The notes under the pieces: generated by a model
What the model was told of the DNA's origin: nothing
Seen by the model: the letters and a program-made list of their open reading frames with translations, nothing else
Database searches by the model: none
Source: Butyrivibrio proteoclasticus P6B7
GTDB lineage: Bacteria > Bacillota > Clostridia > Lachnospirales > Lachnospiraceae
Reading direction: 5' to 3'
Assembly (NCBI RefSeq): GCF_000622085.1
Contig: NZ_JHWL01000002.1
Coordinates: 248,001 to 312,000 of the forward strand
DNA length: 64,000 bases
Part shown: piece after piece, positions 17,247 through 25,887 of the stretch
Layout of the letters: each line of letters opens with the position of its first letter
Numbering within the stretch: the first letter of the stretch is position 1
Position numbers and translations under genes: made by a program

Positions 17247-18008
17247 TTAAATCTTATAGAATTGTCTTAAAAATGGTGAACCATAAAGAGTTTTAACGAT
17301 ATGACCGTTTTCAATATAAGCTACTTCTGGTTCATTCTCAGCGCTGCTTCGCGCTTTTTTTCTTTTTATTCTAAGCTTAGGACCATTGTCGGCATCTGGA
17401 GAAATTGCAATTGCATCAGCAATTCTAACCTGTAATGGATTAAGATCAAGGGCCATTACAATAGCATCTCTGTCACCATTTGCTCCGGCAAAGGCATTTC
17501 CTCTTAGCTCCCCAAGAATAAAAATATTGCCATAGGATGTTACATTAGCGCCAGGCTTAACATCTCCAAGTACTACGACACTTTTCTTGCAGGAAATATC
17601 CTGACCGGAACGCAAATTGCCGCTATAGATAACAGCATCATTGCTATCCTCTTCAATATAAGCATCGCTCTCTACCTGTGGAGATTCTACAGGGGCTGGT
17701 GCGCTAACAGGCTCGTCATCATTATTTAATGATTTGATAAATCGTTCCTCTAATGGTGAATCTTCTTGCAAAATACAGACGATAGTAAGATCAGAATTCT
17801 TAGAAATTACATCTACGATTTTACTTTCTTCATCCTCCGTAAGAGCTCTTCCTCTAACCATTAAGCCCATCTTGTTCTTACCAAGAAAAGATGATGCCTC
17901 CTTGAATCTAAGAGCCATTTCATCCAAAAGCATGACAAATGGGGCGTTAGGATCCAAGACCAAGATTATGCCTGATTTAGTCCCCTTTATTGTCACTAAT
18001 TGTTTCAA
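17247..18008 (-). CDS. minC: Septum site-determining protein MinC
   Basis: MinC blocks FtsZ polymerisation away from midcell and is positioned by MinD. The 253-aa protein has an N-terminal domain (about 1-105, with TKSGIILVLDPNAPF and the KSLNN end) and a Pro/Ser-rich linker. The C-terminal beta-helix domain (about 125-225) has YSGNLRSGQDISCKKSVVVLGDV and GANVTSYGNIFILGELRGNAFAG, typical MinC repeats. It ends with an unusual basic stretch (LRIKRKKARS) and a further 30 residues. First gene of the min operon. Confidence 0.94.
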   Translation of the reverse strand: MKQLVTIKGTKSGIILVLDPNAPFVMLLDEMALRFKEASSFLGKNKMGLMVRGRALTEDEESKIVDVISKNSDLTIVCILQEDSPLEERFIKSLNNDDEPVSAPAPVESPQVESDAYIEEDSNDAVIYSGNLRSGQDISCKKSVVVLGDVKPGANVTSYGNIFILGELRGNAFAGANGDRDAIVMALDLNPLQVRIADAIAISPDADNGPKLRIKRKKARSSAENEPEVAYIENGHIVKTLYGSPFLRQFYKI

Positions 18009-18047
18009 TTATACTCACCCAACCTTTTTTAAAAATCGTACCTTAAT

Positions 18048-18076
18048 AGTATATGACATTTGCCTCAAAATTTGAA
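18048..18076 (-). promoter_or_regulatory. Candidate SigA promoter of minCDE
   Basis: On the minus strand TTCAAA (18076-18071), 17 bases, TATACT (18053-18048), about 40 bp ahead of minC. The -10 element overlaps one arm of a perfect 10-bp inverted repeat, and the spacer contains direct repeats. Confidence 0.5.
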
Positions 18077-18124
18077 CCTCAAATTTGCATAATAACGAAA
18101 ATCAAATTCTTAGTAATGTCATAT
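18051..18124. repeat. Inverted repeat with internal direct repeats before minC
   Basis: ATATGACATT (18051-18060) is the exact reverse complement of AATGTCATAT (18115-18124). Between them CCTCAAAATTTG and CCTCAAATTTG form a tandem pair at about 18063-18087. The left arm covers the minC -10 region. Could be an operator; the sequence is AT-rich, so chance is not excluded. Confidence 0.45.
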
Positions 18125-18131
18125 TTCAAAC

Positions 18132-18165
18132 AAAAAAACACTCGGCATAATGACAATGCCGAGTG
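18132..18165 (-). terminator. Rho-independent terminator after rpsB-tsf
   Basis: CACTCGGCAT (18139-18148) pairs perfectly with ATGCCGAGTG (18156-18165) across a 7-base loop. On the minus strand it is followed by seven T. It ends the rpsB-tsf transcript. Confidence 0.95.
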
Positions 18166-18195
18166 CCTATAAAAATCTTTATATAAGTCTAACTA

Positions 18196-19149
18196 TTAGT
18201 TAAGACCAGCTGCCTGCTTAGCAACTTCCTCAGCGAAGTTCTCGTTCTTCTTCTCGATACCTTCACCTGTCTCGAAACGAACAAATCTCTTGATCTTAAG
18301 GTTAGCGTTGTTAGCCTTACCAACCTGTGCAAGATACTGGCTAACTGACTGCTTACCATCCTCAGCTCTTACGTAAACCTGCTCGTTAAGGCAGATCTCC
18401 TTGAACTCCTTGTTAAGACGTCCGATAAGCATCTTCTCGATGATCTCCTGAGGCTTTCTCTTACCCTCTGGAAGCTCCTCGTTCTCCTTCATAGCCTGAG
18501 CAAGAAGGATCTCCTTCTCGTGGTTTCTGTACTCCTCTGAGATATCCTCAGAAGAAACGAACTTAGGATTAAGAGCTGCAACCTGCATAGCAACATTCTT
18601 TACAGCATCCTTAATGTCATCGTTAACAACATCTGTCTCAGCCTCAACGATAACAGAAATTCTACCATTACCGTGGATGTAAGGAACAACGATACCGTTA
18701 GAAGCTACAACCTTCTCGAAACGTCTGATTGAAAGCTTCTCTGAGATAACTGCTGTGATCTCAACAAGTGCATCGTTAACAGTCTTAGACTCATCAAGGT
18801 TCCACTTCTCAGCCATGAAAGAATCAAGATCTGCAGAATCAGAATTTACTGCCTGAGTAGCAACAGCCTCAACGAATGCCTGGAACTTCTCGTTCTGAGC
18901 AACGAAGTCTGTCTCTGAGTTAACTTCTACAACAGCGGCTGTCTTGTCGTCCTTAACTGCAACTCTTGTAAGACCCTCAGCTGCGATTCTTGAAGCCTTC
19001 TTCTCAGCCTTCATGATACCGTTCTTTCTAAGGTACTCAACTGCTGCGTCCATATCTCCGTTAGTTTCTGTAAGAGCCTTCTTGCACTCCATCATTCCTG
19101 CGCCAGTTGACTCACGTAATTCTTTAACCATTGCTGCTGTGATAGCCAT
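18196..19149 (-). CDS. tsf: Translation elongation factor Ts
   Basis: EF-Ts exchanges GDP for GTP on EF-Tu. The 317-aa protein starts with the UBA-like domain (MVKELRESTGAGMMECKKALTE, about 7-28). It continues with the core containing the signature VEVNSETDFVAQN (about 73-85), then GNGRISVIVE. It is slightly longer than E. coli EF-Ts (283 aa), as in related Clostridia. The start has a GGAGG-type site. It follows rpsB by 90 bp and is closed by a strong terminator. Confidence 0.98.
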   Translation of the reverse strand: MAITAAMVKELRESTGAGMMECKKALTETNGDMDAAVEYLRKNGIMKAEKKASRIAAEGLTRVAVKDDKTAAVVEVNSETDFVAQNEKFQAFVEAVATQAVNSDSADLDSFMAEKWNLDESKTVNDALVEITAVISEKLSIRRFEKVVASNGIVVPYIHGNGRISVIVEAETDVVNDDIKDAVKNVAMQVAALNPKFVSSEDISEEYRNHEKEILLAQAMKENEELPEGKRKPQEIIEKMLIGRLNKEFKEICLNEQVYVRAEDGKQSVSQYLAQVGKANNANLKIKRFVRFETGEGIEKKNENFAEEVAKQAAGLN

Positions 19150-19175
19150 GTTTTTATCCTCCGTTTTTTAAATAA

Positions 19176-19215
19176 GTAGCCAATCATTTACATTAAAATA
19201 TGAACGATTGGCTAC
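19176..19215 (-). other. Hairpin between rpsB and tsf
   Basis: GTAGCCAATC (19176-19185) pairs exactly with GATTGGCTAC (19206-19215) over a 20-base loop. No T-run follows on the minus strand, so it is not a typical terminator. It may adjust the EF-Ts to S2 ratio by processing or partial termination. Confidence 0.5.
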
Positions 19216-19239
19216 AAAAATTCTTATATAATAATATGA

Positions 19240-20001
19240 TTACTCAGCGTCTGCTACTTCTTCGATATCTGAAGCCTCAGCGTCCTCTGCAGCGAAATCT
19301 GCAGCAACGTCTGCCTCAGCACCCTGATTAGCCTCGATAACAGCGTCAGCCATCTTACCAACGATAAGCTTTACTGCTCTGATAGCATCATCGTTACCAG
19401 GGATAATGAAGTCAAGCTCTTCTGGGTCACAGTTTGTATCACCGATACCGATAAGTGTGATTCCAAGAGACTCAGCTTCCTGGATGCAGATTCTTTCCTT
19501 CTTAGGATCTACTACGAAGATAGCGTCAGGGATTCTCTTCATATCTCTGATTCCACCAAGGTTAGCCTGAAGCTTAGCAAGCTCCTTCTTGAGCTGAGCA
19601 ACTTCCTTCTTAGGAAGAACATCAAATGTTCCATCTTCCTGCATCTTCTCGATGGTCTTCATTCTGTTGATTCTTGACTGGATTGTCTTGAAGTTTGTAA
19701 GCATACCTCCAAGCCATCTCTCGTTAACATAGTACATTCCGCAACGCTCAGCCTCTGTCTTAACAGCGTCCTGTGCCTGCTTCTTAGTACCTACGAAAAG
19801 GATTGTTCCACCCTGCTGTGCAATCTCGAAAACTGCCTTGTAAGCCTCGTCAACCTTTACAACTGACTTCTGAAGGTCGATGATGTGGATTCCGTTTCTC
19901 TCTGTGAAGATGTAAGGAGCCATTTTAGGGTTCCATCTTCTTGTCTGGTGTCCAAAGTGTACACCTGCCTCAAGTAACTGCTTCATTGATACAACGCTCA
20001 T
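19240..20001 (-). CDS. rpsB: 30S ribosomal protein S2
   Basis: Component of the small ribosomal subunit. The 253-aa protein starts [19 protein letters not shown] (with the S2 signature) and contains [41 protein letters not shown] and PDAIFVVDP. The last 25 residues are an acidic Ala/Asp/Glu tail. The start has a GGAGG site. rpsB-tsf is the standard pairing; frr and pyrH do not follow here, as minCDE comes next. Confidence 0.98.
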   Translation of the reverse strand: MSVVSMKQLLEAGVHFGHQTRRWNPKMAPYIFTERNGIHIIDLQKSVVKVDEAYKAVFEIAQQGGTILFVGTKKQAQDAVKTEAERCGMYYVNERWLGGMLTNFKTIQSRINRMKTIEKMQEDGTFDVLPKKEVAQLKKELAKLQANLGGIRDMKRIPDAIFVVDPKKERICIQEAESLGITLIGIGDTNCDPEELDFIIPGNDDAIRAVKLIVGKMADAVIEANQGAEADVAADFAAEDAEASDIEEVADAE

Positions 20002-20195
20002 GATATTACCTCCATTTGGTTAATCTTCCGTATATCCTTTTCTTCGTAATCTGCCTGGCGCGTCTTCCAGACAGGAAGCACCTGAACTGATCAGAAACAC
20101 TCTGACACCGGTTCAAGACGTGGATACACGTGTTTATTTGTTACTGCTATTGCAGTCTGCTTCATCAGGGCATAAATATCCCATAAGTCCACAGC
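20002..20195 (-). promoter_or_regulatory. Structured 5' leader of rpsB
   Basis: About 190 bases separate the predicted transcription start from the rpsB ATG. Several short stems are visible on the minus strand: ACTGC-AATA-GCAGT, ACGTG-TATC-CACGT, TTGAAC pairing with GTTCAG, and a GC-rich CTGTCTGG/CCAGGCAG. Leaders of ribosomal protein genes often bind the encoded protein; that this one does is inference. Confidence 0.5.
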
Positions 20196-20201
20196 TTTTT
20201 A

Positions 20202-20230
20202 ATAGTAGCATAACCAAATGCATAATTCAA
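20202..20230 (-). promoter_or_regulatory. SigA promoter of rpsB-tsf
   Basis: On the minus strand TTGAAT (20230-20225), 17 bases, TACTAT (20207-20202). Good matches and ideal spacing. The start would be near 20195. Confidence 0.8.
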
Positions 20231-20246
20231 CTATTTTTTTACTGTT

Positions 20247-20984
20247 TTACTGGCAAATGATATTTGCGATGTCCTCATAGGAGGATCCTGCAGGAATAAC
20301 CTTAGTTCCAGAGCGGATTACTCTATCCTTGCGTCTGTCAATAAGGTATCTGTTGAAGCTGTATGCACTATCAACAACTCCTTCATTATAAAGAAGCTGT
20401 GCTACAGCGTCAGAACCAAGGCCACCAGGAATGGTGACTGTGATTGTCTTAGATGTTGTATAAGAAGCTGTATTTTGTGCTGATGAATTATCAGCTGTTG
20501 TGGCAGTTTTAGAATCTGATGCTGAATTTGACTGGGCTGTAGATTCATTTGCATCTGCAGTATCTTTAGAAGTGTTTGCAGTAGAATTATCAGCTACTTC
20601 TTCGCTGGTAGTGGTAGCTTTTGAAGCAGCGTTTGCATCTTCTGTTGTCGTATCTTCTCTTTCTTTCTTTTCGCCAGCCACTTCCTGAACAGGTTTATCT
20701 GATAAAGCGACTTCCTGGTCGACTTCTTTAGATACTTCTTTTCCTGCTTCATCCAATGACGAATCGGATGTAAATGCAGCCGTTGTCTCATCGTTACTTA
20801 TCTCCTCACCTGAATAATCAGAAAGAACTCCCTGTGTTCCTTCCACCATTCCAAGAGCTTTAGCTCTTTCTATTACTTCCGCATCACTTAAAGAGCTTTT
20901 TCTGCCGCCAAGAGCAAAGCCCATAACAAGTGCCGTCAGTATGATTCCGATACCCATTCCCCGAAGGTAATACTTAAGCTTCAT
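20247..20984 (-). CDS. Membrane-anchored protein with Ser/Thr-rich linker and YceG/MltG-like terminal domain
   Basis: Unknown function. The 245-aa protein has one N-terminal membrane helix (GMGIGIILTALVMGFALGG, about 9-27) and a short cytoplasmic start. A low-complexity Ser/Thr/Ala/Asp linker spans about 65-175. The last 70 residues (ITVTIPGGLGSDAVAQLLYNE, VDSAYSFNRYLI, SGTKVIPAGSSYEDIANIIC) resemble the LysM-like subdomain of endolytic transglycosylase MltG. The catalytic domain with its glutamate is absent, so it is not expected to cut glycan. It sits after the motility cluster and before rpsB, 20 bp from the preceding gene. Confidence 0.7.
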   Translation of the reverse strand: MKLKYYLRGMGIGIILTALVMGFALGGRKSSLSDAEVIERAKALGMVEGTQGVLSDYSGEEISNDETTAAFTSDSSLDEAGKEVSKEVDQEVALSDKPVQEVAGEKKEREDTTTEDANAASKATTTSEEVADNSTANTSKDTADANESTAQSNSASDSKTATTADNSSAQNTASYTTSKTITVTIPGGLGSDAVAQLLYNEGVVDSAYSFNRYLIDRRKDRVIRSGTKVIPAGSSYEDIANIICQ

Positions 20985-21004
20985 ATCAAAACTTTCCTTC
21001 TATA

Positions 21005-22069
21005 TTATTTTACTTTTCTATGTTTATTGGATAGATCTATTACAAGCTTAACCTCTCCAATTCCAAGTCCAAGTTCTCTAGCAATTACCATGTTGGATTT
21101 ACCAGCCTTATGCATTTCTATAATCTGTCTGTTCTGAGAAATAGGATCGTTAGCTGTGAGCTCCTTCATATTAGCATCAGGATTCCTGGTTCTTCCTTCA
21201 GAACGGATAGACTCTGTAATAGGAACAACCTTATTAGAAATAGGCTTAGGTGCATCCTCATCCTCTTTAGTGTTGCCTATTACATGAAGATTAGAAGCTT
21301 CCTCCGGATCTATCTTCTTGGCAAAGTCATCACCAAGCTCGTGATAATCCTTAAGGTTCTTCTCATCTACATAACCACTTTCAATGTTCTCTTTGATTTG
21401 ATCTCTGAGGGCACTAAAGTTTCCGGTGGACTCTTTGGCCATTTTCTCTTCAAGATTCTTAGCCTGGGAGTTTTCTGATATTTTCTCTTTATATGGGATT
21501 CTGATTCCAGAAAGCTGATCCTTCTCTTCGTCTAAAAGAATCGCTCTTACATGATCCTGTTTAGGACGAACTGGGATTTCTTCAGCTTCTAAAGATTCTG
21601 CAGATGCTTTAAGAGTAGTTGCTGCCTCCTGAGCTTCCTTTGCAGTAACTTCTGCATCACGAACAACCTGCTTGGCCTCATCAGCTTTTTTGGTAACTTC
21701 AGAGACTACGCTGGTTAGATTCTTATGCTTATCATTAAGCATATCGTACATGAACATTACTTCGTCGTGATTTTTGTGAATATCATTGATGACAGTATCA
21801 GAATATTCACCGATAGCAGACATTTTTTCGTTAGAAATGCGCTCCATGGCGCGCTCAGTTCTATCAAGGGAATTATCCACGGTATCATCTACCATGTTTT
21901 CGATAGTTACCTTTTGATCCTCCACCTCTTTGCGCACAAGCTCCCGGATCTGCCTTTCAACAATGAGCTTGTCCTCCTCGTCCATCTCCTTACCGGCAGG
22001 AATAAGGTAACCAATTATGATTGCTGCAAAGCCTGCAACAATTAGAATAATTTCTGTGATACTAATCAT
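21005..22069 (-). CDS. DUF6115-like membrane protein with coiled coil and C-terminal helix-turn-helix
   Basis: Unknown function. I start at ATG 22069 (MISITEIILIVAG), preceded by GGCGGAG as at ligA; a TTG four codons earlier is less likely. One N-terminal membrane helix (about 2-23) is followed by a long charged region with coiled-coil character (about 30-165) and a disordered acidic stretch. The C-terminal segment NRQIIEMHKAGKSNMVIARE and its continuation (about 311-340) looks like a helix-turn-helix of the DUF6115 type, common near the end of clostridial fla/che clusters. The topology places the C terminus in the cytoplasm. Confidence 0.65.
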   Translation of the reverse strand: MISITEIILIVAGFAAIIIGYLIPAGKEMDEEDKLIVERQIRELVRKEVEDQKVTIENMVDDTVDNSLDRTERAMERISNEKMSAIGEYSDTVINDIHKNHDEVMFMYDMLNDKHKNLTSVVSEVTKKADEAKQVVRDAEVTAKEAQEAATTLKASAESLEAEEIPVRPKQDHVRAILLDEEKDQLSGIRIPYKEKISENSQAKNLEEKMAKESTGNFSALRDQIKENIESGYVDEKNLKDYHELGDDFAKKIDPEEASNLHVIGNTKEDEDAPKPISNKVVPITESIRSEGRTRNPDANMKELTANDPISQNRQIIEMHKAGKSNMVIARELGLGIGEVKLVIDLSNKHRKVK

Positions 22070-22146
22070 ATCTCCGCCCAAACCCCATAATAATCACGTA
22101 TGCACAATAATGCACACAAATTTATTATAATACAAAAATAATAAAT

Positions 22147-22536
22147 TTAAATTTTTAGATCAAACCCCTTGGATAAATGCAGATCAACAGGCTTTCCATT
22201 TCTGTCTAAGACGTTTCCTGCAATTTTCTCCATTTGATCTACTGATAGCTGTCTCTCACGAATAGGATCGTTCTCTTTGTTCTGAGAACCTCTTCTATTC
22301 CTGCCGCCATCGCCCATATACTGGTTGCTACCCTTTTCCTCAGCATCTGAATGTAGCTCCCCCTGACCTACATCATCCTTCTGATTAACAGAATTACGCT
22401 GATTTCCGATTTCTTCTTTAAATTGTGCCTGGAAATTCTGCTGGTCCATTAAAGGACGGGCTTCCTCACCGGCTTTAATCGTAGAAACCTCACTGGTAGC
22501 AGCAATTACGCCAAAGTCGATTCGATTTATTGACAT
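22147..22536 (-). CDS. Hypothetical protein of the fla/che cluster
   Basis: I do not recognise a family. The 129-aa protein is highly polar and probably disordered between residues 25 and 95 (rich in Gln, Asn, Glu, Gly). It has a short ordered-looking C terminus (QMEKIAGNVLDRNGKPVDLHL) and no signal peptide or membrane segment. A strong ribosome-binding site (AAGGAGGAG) supports translation. It lies between fapA and the DUF6115-like gene, 77 bp from the latter, all on the same strand, which suggests a motility- or envelope-linked accessory role only by position. Confidence 0.6.
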   Translation of the reverse strand: MSINRIDFGVIAATSEVSTIKAGEEARPLMDQQNFQAQFKEEIGNQRNSVNQKDDVGQGELHSDAEEKGSNQYMGDGGRNRRGSQNKENDPIRERQLSVDQMEKIAGNVLDRNGKPVDLHLSKGFDLKI

Positions 22537-22648
22537 AGGCTGCTCCTCCTTATAAGTACAAAAACAAAAGCATGTGTACTCATGGATAGTATAACATACT
22601 ACAACAAGCGTGGCTATGGACTTTTGAAAACTTTTATGGGTTTTTTCG

Positions 22649-24226
22649 TTAAATAGGCGCTAGTCTCACATCTCCTTCTTTTACAACAAATCGGCTATAC
22701 TGTACTGGTTTCTTGACAATCATTGACAATTCGCCGATGTTTACAGTGGTTCCAGGATAAGCTGTTCCTTCAACCACAACTTCAGCTTCCTTCTGTTCAG
22801 CGAGCTTTTCCATAAGCTCGGAATACTCTTCAGAATCCTTTTCGATGGATTCTGTCAGACTCTTATTAAGATCGATAAGCTTTTTGGCATTTGCAACCTG
22901 GTCAGGAGTGAATTTTGCTCCTGCCTTAAGCATCTTGGTAAAGCCCTCAATTGTAGGCTTAATTCCTTCAATATTCTTCTGAGCAGCCGTCATTTCTTTT
23001 TGCAGCTCTTTAAGACGCAGCTTAACAGTTGGGTCTGCACCTACTTCGATAACAGTATTTGCTCCCATCTCTGATCCAAGGATCTTGGCCTTTATAAGGT
23101 CCGCAGCTATAACCTTTCCGCCTGCTATGAAACCTCTTTTACCTGTTACATTGATCTCTGTGCCGGAAATAACTGTAGAATGAAGGATACATTCAGAAGA
23201 AATACTTCCCTTTGCAGAAACGTTGGCATTTTCAATGAATTTGGATACAACATTTCCGCCTGCTGAAATATTTCCACCAGCTTTAGCTCCGCATTCAAGG
23301 ATTACATCTGCTCCTGCGTCAAGGCTTGCACCTTCAACAATTCCTTTTACAACAATATTTCCGCCGGCTTTAACACTAAAATTAGTGGCAATGACGCCCT
23401 TTACAACGACGCTGCCTTCATAATCGATATTTCCTGTTGATACGTCTACATTTTCAAGAGTAAGAACGTCAGAAACAGTTATTTTGCCCTCTTTTACCGT
23501 AACATGGCCCGCTGTGGCTGCAGTTAATGTAAGTTTATCCTCAGACAGAGTGGTATTCTTGCCATATTTAATCTGAGCAGGCTTTACCCCGTGAGGCTTA
23601 ATAGTCTCGCCATATACATTTGTTCCAGGCTCTCCAGGAACCTCTGGATGGAGGGTAGCAAGGAGCTGCCCCTGTTCCACATTATTGATGAGATTAAGAT
23701 TGAAGTAGTCAACGCTTCCATCTTCTCTAAGAGTAGGCTTAGCCCTTAGATTAGAGTTAAAGTGAAGCTCTACCTTGGCATCTGTACCTTCTTTGACAGG
23801 ATCACCTGCAGCTACAACTATTTCAGTACAATACTGTCTATGTTCAAAAAAGCTATGAATATTCTCTTTGTTTACGCCGTAGGTAATCTTTCTGTAGGCC
23901 AGTGAATCATAGACTTCTTTTTCATCCATGAGTTCCGCACCTTCAGAAGGAGGATAAAAAAAGGCTGTGACTGTCATACGATCTTTGGATACGTCAAATT
24001 TACAAGCTTCTCTTTCTTGCAGGATTTTAGCGCTTGTAAAAATCACAACATCATCCGCAGCATTAGTCACAGCATCATTTATCACAACGACATCATATTC
24101 TATTTTATGGTCATCCAAATAATCCCTTACATCGTTAACGTTAAGGGGAGTTCCATCATCTGTCGGTGGATATACTTTAATTCCAGTACCCTGTTCTGTT
24201 ATAACCAGCTGAAAGTAACCATTCAT
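22649..24226 (-). CDS. FapA/DUF342-family protein
   Basis: Large cytoplasmic protein of the FapA (DUF342) family, which is frequent next to motility genes; members have a polymer-like beta-solenoid with MinC-like character. The 525-aa protein has an N-terminal domain (about 1-160), and then GQLLATLHPEVPGEPGTNVYG (about 185-205), a family hallmark. A run of short beta-solenoid repeats follows to about 400 (VVKGVIATNFSVKAGGNIVV, SAKGSISSECILHS). The end is a coiled coil (about 410-470). It starts 14 bp after fliA and is probably the last clearly motility-linked gene. Confidence 0.85.
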   Translation of the reverse strand: MNGYFQLVITEQGTGIKVYPPTDDGTPLNVNDVRDYLDDHKIEYDVVVINDAVTNAADDVVIFTSAKILQEREACKFDVSKDRMTVTAFFYPPSEGAELMDEKEVYDSLAYRKITYGVNKENIHSFFEHRQYCTEIVVAAGDPVKEGTDAKVELHFNSNLRAKPTLREDGSVDYFNLNLINNVEQGQLLATLHPEVPGEPGTNVYGETIKPHGVKPAQIKYGKNTTLSEDKLTLTAATAGHVTVKEGKITVSDVLTLENVDVSTGNIDYEGSVVVKGVIATNFSVKAGGNIVVKGIVEGASLDAGADVILECGAKAGGNISAGGNVVSKFIENANVSAKGSISSECILHSTVISGTEINVTGKRGFIAGGKVIAADLIKAKILGSEMGANTVIEVGADPTVKLRLKELQKEMTAAQKNIEGIKPTIEGFTKMLKAGAKFTPDQVANAKKLIDLNKSLTESIEKDSEEYSELMEKLAEQKEAEVVVEGTAYPGTTVNIGELSMIVKKPVQYSRFVVKEGDVRLAPI

Positions 24227-24240
24227 CGGTAAACCTCTTT

Positions 24241-25014
24241 TTATCTTGTTTTGGTAAGTATACCTAAATAATCACCCAGTCTCTCTCTCATTTTCTGAAG
24301 GGCTTTAGTATGTAATTGTGAAACTCTTGATTCAGAGACCTCTAATACTTCACTGATTTCTTTAAGTGTAAGTTCTTCGTAATAATACAAAAGAATTACT
24401 TTCTTTTCTTTATCTGTGAGCTTTTCCAAAGATTCTGCAAGCATCTTCTTTAGCTCTTCTTTTTCTATTGCTTCCTCTGGCTTAGTAAATCCTGAGCTTC
24501 TATTATTGGCATCTTCAGGGATATCAGAACCCTGATCCATGAACTCATTAAGAGAAACCACGCCGGTAACCTTCATCTGACTCTGCCAGCTCTGATATTC
24601 ATCCTCTGTAATATCCATCTTGGCAGCTATCTCAGCATCAGTTGCAACGTGTCCTGACTCTTTTTCAATTTCTCTAATTGCTGTTTCAATTTTCTTTTGT
24701 CTTTGTCTAATAGTACGGGGAATCCAGTCCATTTTGCGGATCTGGTCAAGAATAGCGCCACGAATACGAAGGCTTGCATAAGTTTCGAACTTAACATCCT
24801 TCATCAGATCAAACTTATCAATGGCATCAATAAGACCAAAAATACCATAGCCAACAAGATCGTCGTATTCTACGTTAAAACCAAGATACATAGACAATCT
24901 TCCAGCCACAAGCTTAACTAAAGGTGCATACTCGAGAATAAGCTTTTCTCTAACTTCCTGCCCCTTTGTCTTATTGTATTCTTCCCATAATTTCATTCTA
25001 GCAGATTCGTCCAT
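24241..25014 (-). CDS. fliA: Flagellar sigma factor FliA (sigma-28)
   Basis: Sigma factor for late flagellar genes. The 257-aa protein has region 2 (LVGYGIFGLIDAIDKFD, then YASLRIRGAILDQIRKMDWIPR, about 50-100), region 3, and region 4 (about 195-250, LTDKEKKVILLYYYEELTLK and a helix-turn-helix in LEVSESRVSQLHTKAL). These are typical of the FliA/SigD/WhiG group. Its recognition sites (TAAA-N15-GCCGATAA type) appear upstream of flgB and fliK in this window, giving a feedback loop. The anti-sigma factor gene flgM is not in the window. Confidence 0.96.
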   Translation of the reverse strand: MDESARMKLWEEYNKTKGQEVREKLILEYAPLVKLVAGRLSMYLGFNVEYDDLVGYGIFGLIDAIDKFDLMKDVKFETYASLRIRGAILDQIRKMDWIPRTIRQRQKKIETAIREIEKESGHVATDAEIAAKMDITEDEYQSWQSQMKVTGVVSLNEFMDQGSDIPEDANNRSSGFTKPEEAIEKEELKKMLAESLEKLTDKEKKVILLYYYEELTLKEISEVLEVSESRVSQLHTKALQKMRERLGDYLGILTKTR

Positions 25015-25036
25015 CTAGTTAACCCCAAATAGTTTT

Positions 25037-25390
25037 TTACAGTTCAGGTGGCAGTTCCTGATCTATGGAAAAGTCCACATCAGATTCAGTGCCGCTCTCA
25101 GCTTCAGCTTCCATTGCCGCTCTGGCTTCTTCCTCAAGCCTTTCCTGTTCAAGCCTTTCGGCAACTATCTTTTCATAGTTAATCTCAACAAATCTTGTGA
25201 TCATTTTCTCAACTATGAACCCTATTACTATAAAAATAACTACTGACAAAAATACAATAACAAACCAATCCCCCACTGGATAACGCTTAAAGTAAGTGAA
25301 CAGCGCAATTATCGCAGTCCCGGAAAGCGCTATCAGTGGTGTGATCAGTTTAGTATTAAACTTTCTATACTCTTCAAAATCGGTATTCAT
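25037..25390 (-). CDS. Small membrane protein between cheD and fliA
   Basis: Unknown function. The 117-aa protein has two hydrophobic segments (LITPLIALSGTAIIALFTYF, about 15-34, and FVIVFLSVVIFIVIGFIVEKM, about 43-63). A charged helical C terminus rich in Glu and Arg follows (about 68-117). Its ATG overlaps the cheD stop by four bases (ATGA), so it is translationally coupled to cheD. Proteins of this shape recur at this place in clostridial fla/che clusters; I cannot name the role. Confidence 0.65.
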   Translation of the reverse strand: MNTDFEEYRKFNTKLITPLIALSGTAIIALFTYFKRYPVGDWFVIVFLSVVIFIVIGFIVEKMITRFVEINYEKIVAERLEQERLEEEARAAMEAEAESGTESDVDFSIDQELPPEL

Positions 25391-25872
25391 ATAATCTTCT
25401 CAGGCTTTCCTACAGCTCTGATTACAAAGTTACCATTTTCAGGGTAAAAAATGACCGTTCTACCATATGAATCACCAGTATCCTGAGCAAGCACAGGAAT
25501 ATTCATCTCTTTGAGCTTCTTTAACGTAGCCTGAACATTGCGGTCTCCAACTCGCATAGTTGTATTACTGGACTGGAATGCGAACATCTGGGCACCACCG
25601 GCTATTTTGGCAACAAGCCTTTGCCTGGAAGCGCCTTTAGCAACAATCTGCTTGATAAGCTCTTCAATTCCAGTATCAGCAAACTTCGGAATATTCGTAT
25701 TATTCTTAATCTCAGTGGAATCTGGCAACATAATATGTGCCAAGCCGCCTATCTTAGTAACCGGGTCTCTAACTGCAATTCCTACACAGGACCCTAGTCC
25801 CAAGGTTGTTATTCCATCGGGGCTCACACAAATATTCAGATCGGCCATACCAACCTTAATTATTTGACTCAT
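25387..25872 (-). CDS. cheD: Chemoreceptor glutamine deamidase CheD
   Basis: Deamidates receptor glutamines and, bound to CheC, enhances CheC phosphatase activity. The 161-aa protein has the motif GLGSCVGIAVRD with catalytic C29 and GGLAHIMLP with catalytic H46; KIAGGAQMFA follows in the middle. Length and motifs are standard. It lies 15 bp after cheC, the usual partner, and overlaps the small membrane gene by four bases. Confidence 0.95.
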   Translation of the reverse strand: MSQIIKVGMADLNICVSPDGITTLGLGSCVGIAVRDPVTKIGGLAHIMLPDSTEIKNNTNIPKFADTGIEELIKQIVAKGASRQRLVAKIAGGAQMFAFQSSNTTMRVGDRNVQATLKKLKEMNIPVLAQDTGDSYGRTVIFYPENGNFVIRAVGKPEKII

Positions 25873-25887
25873 ACGTGACCCCTTCGT

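Noticed and set aside
22590-22604. TAGTATAACATACTA palindrome after fapA
   Set aside because: No T-run and poor promoter context; too short to interpret.
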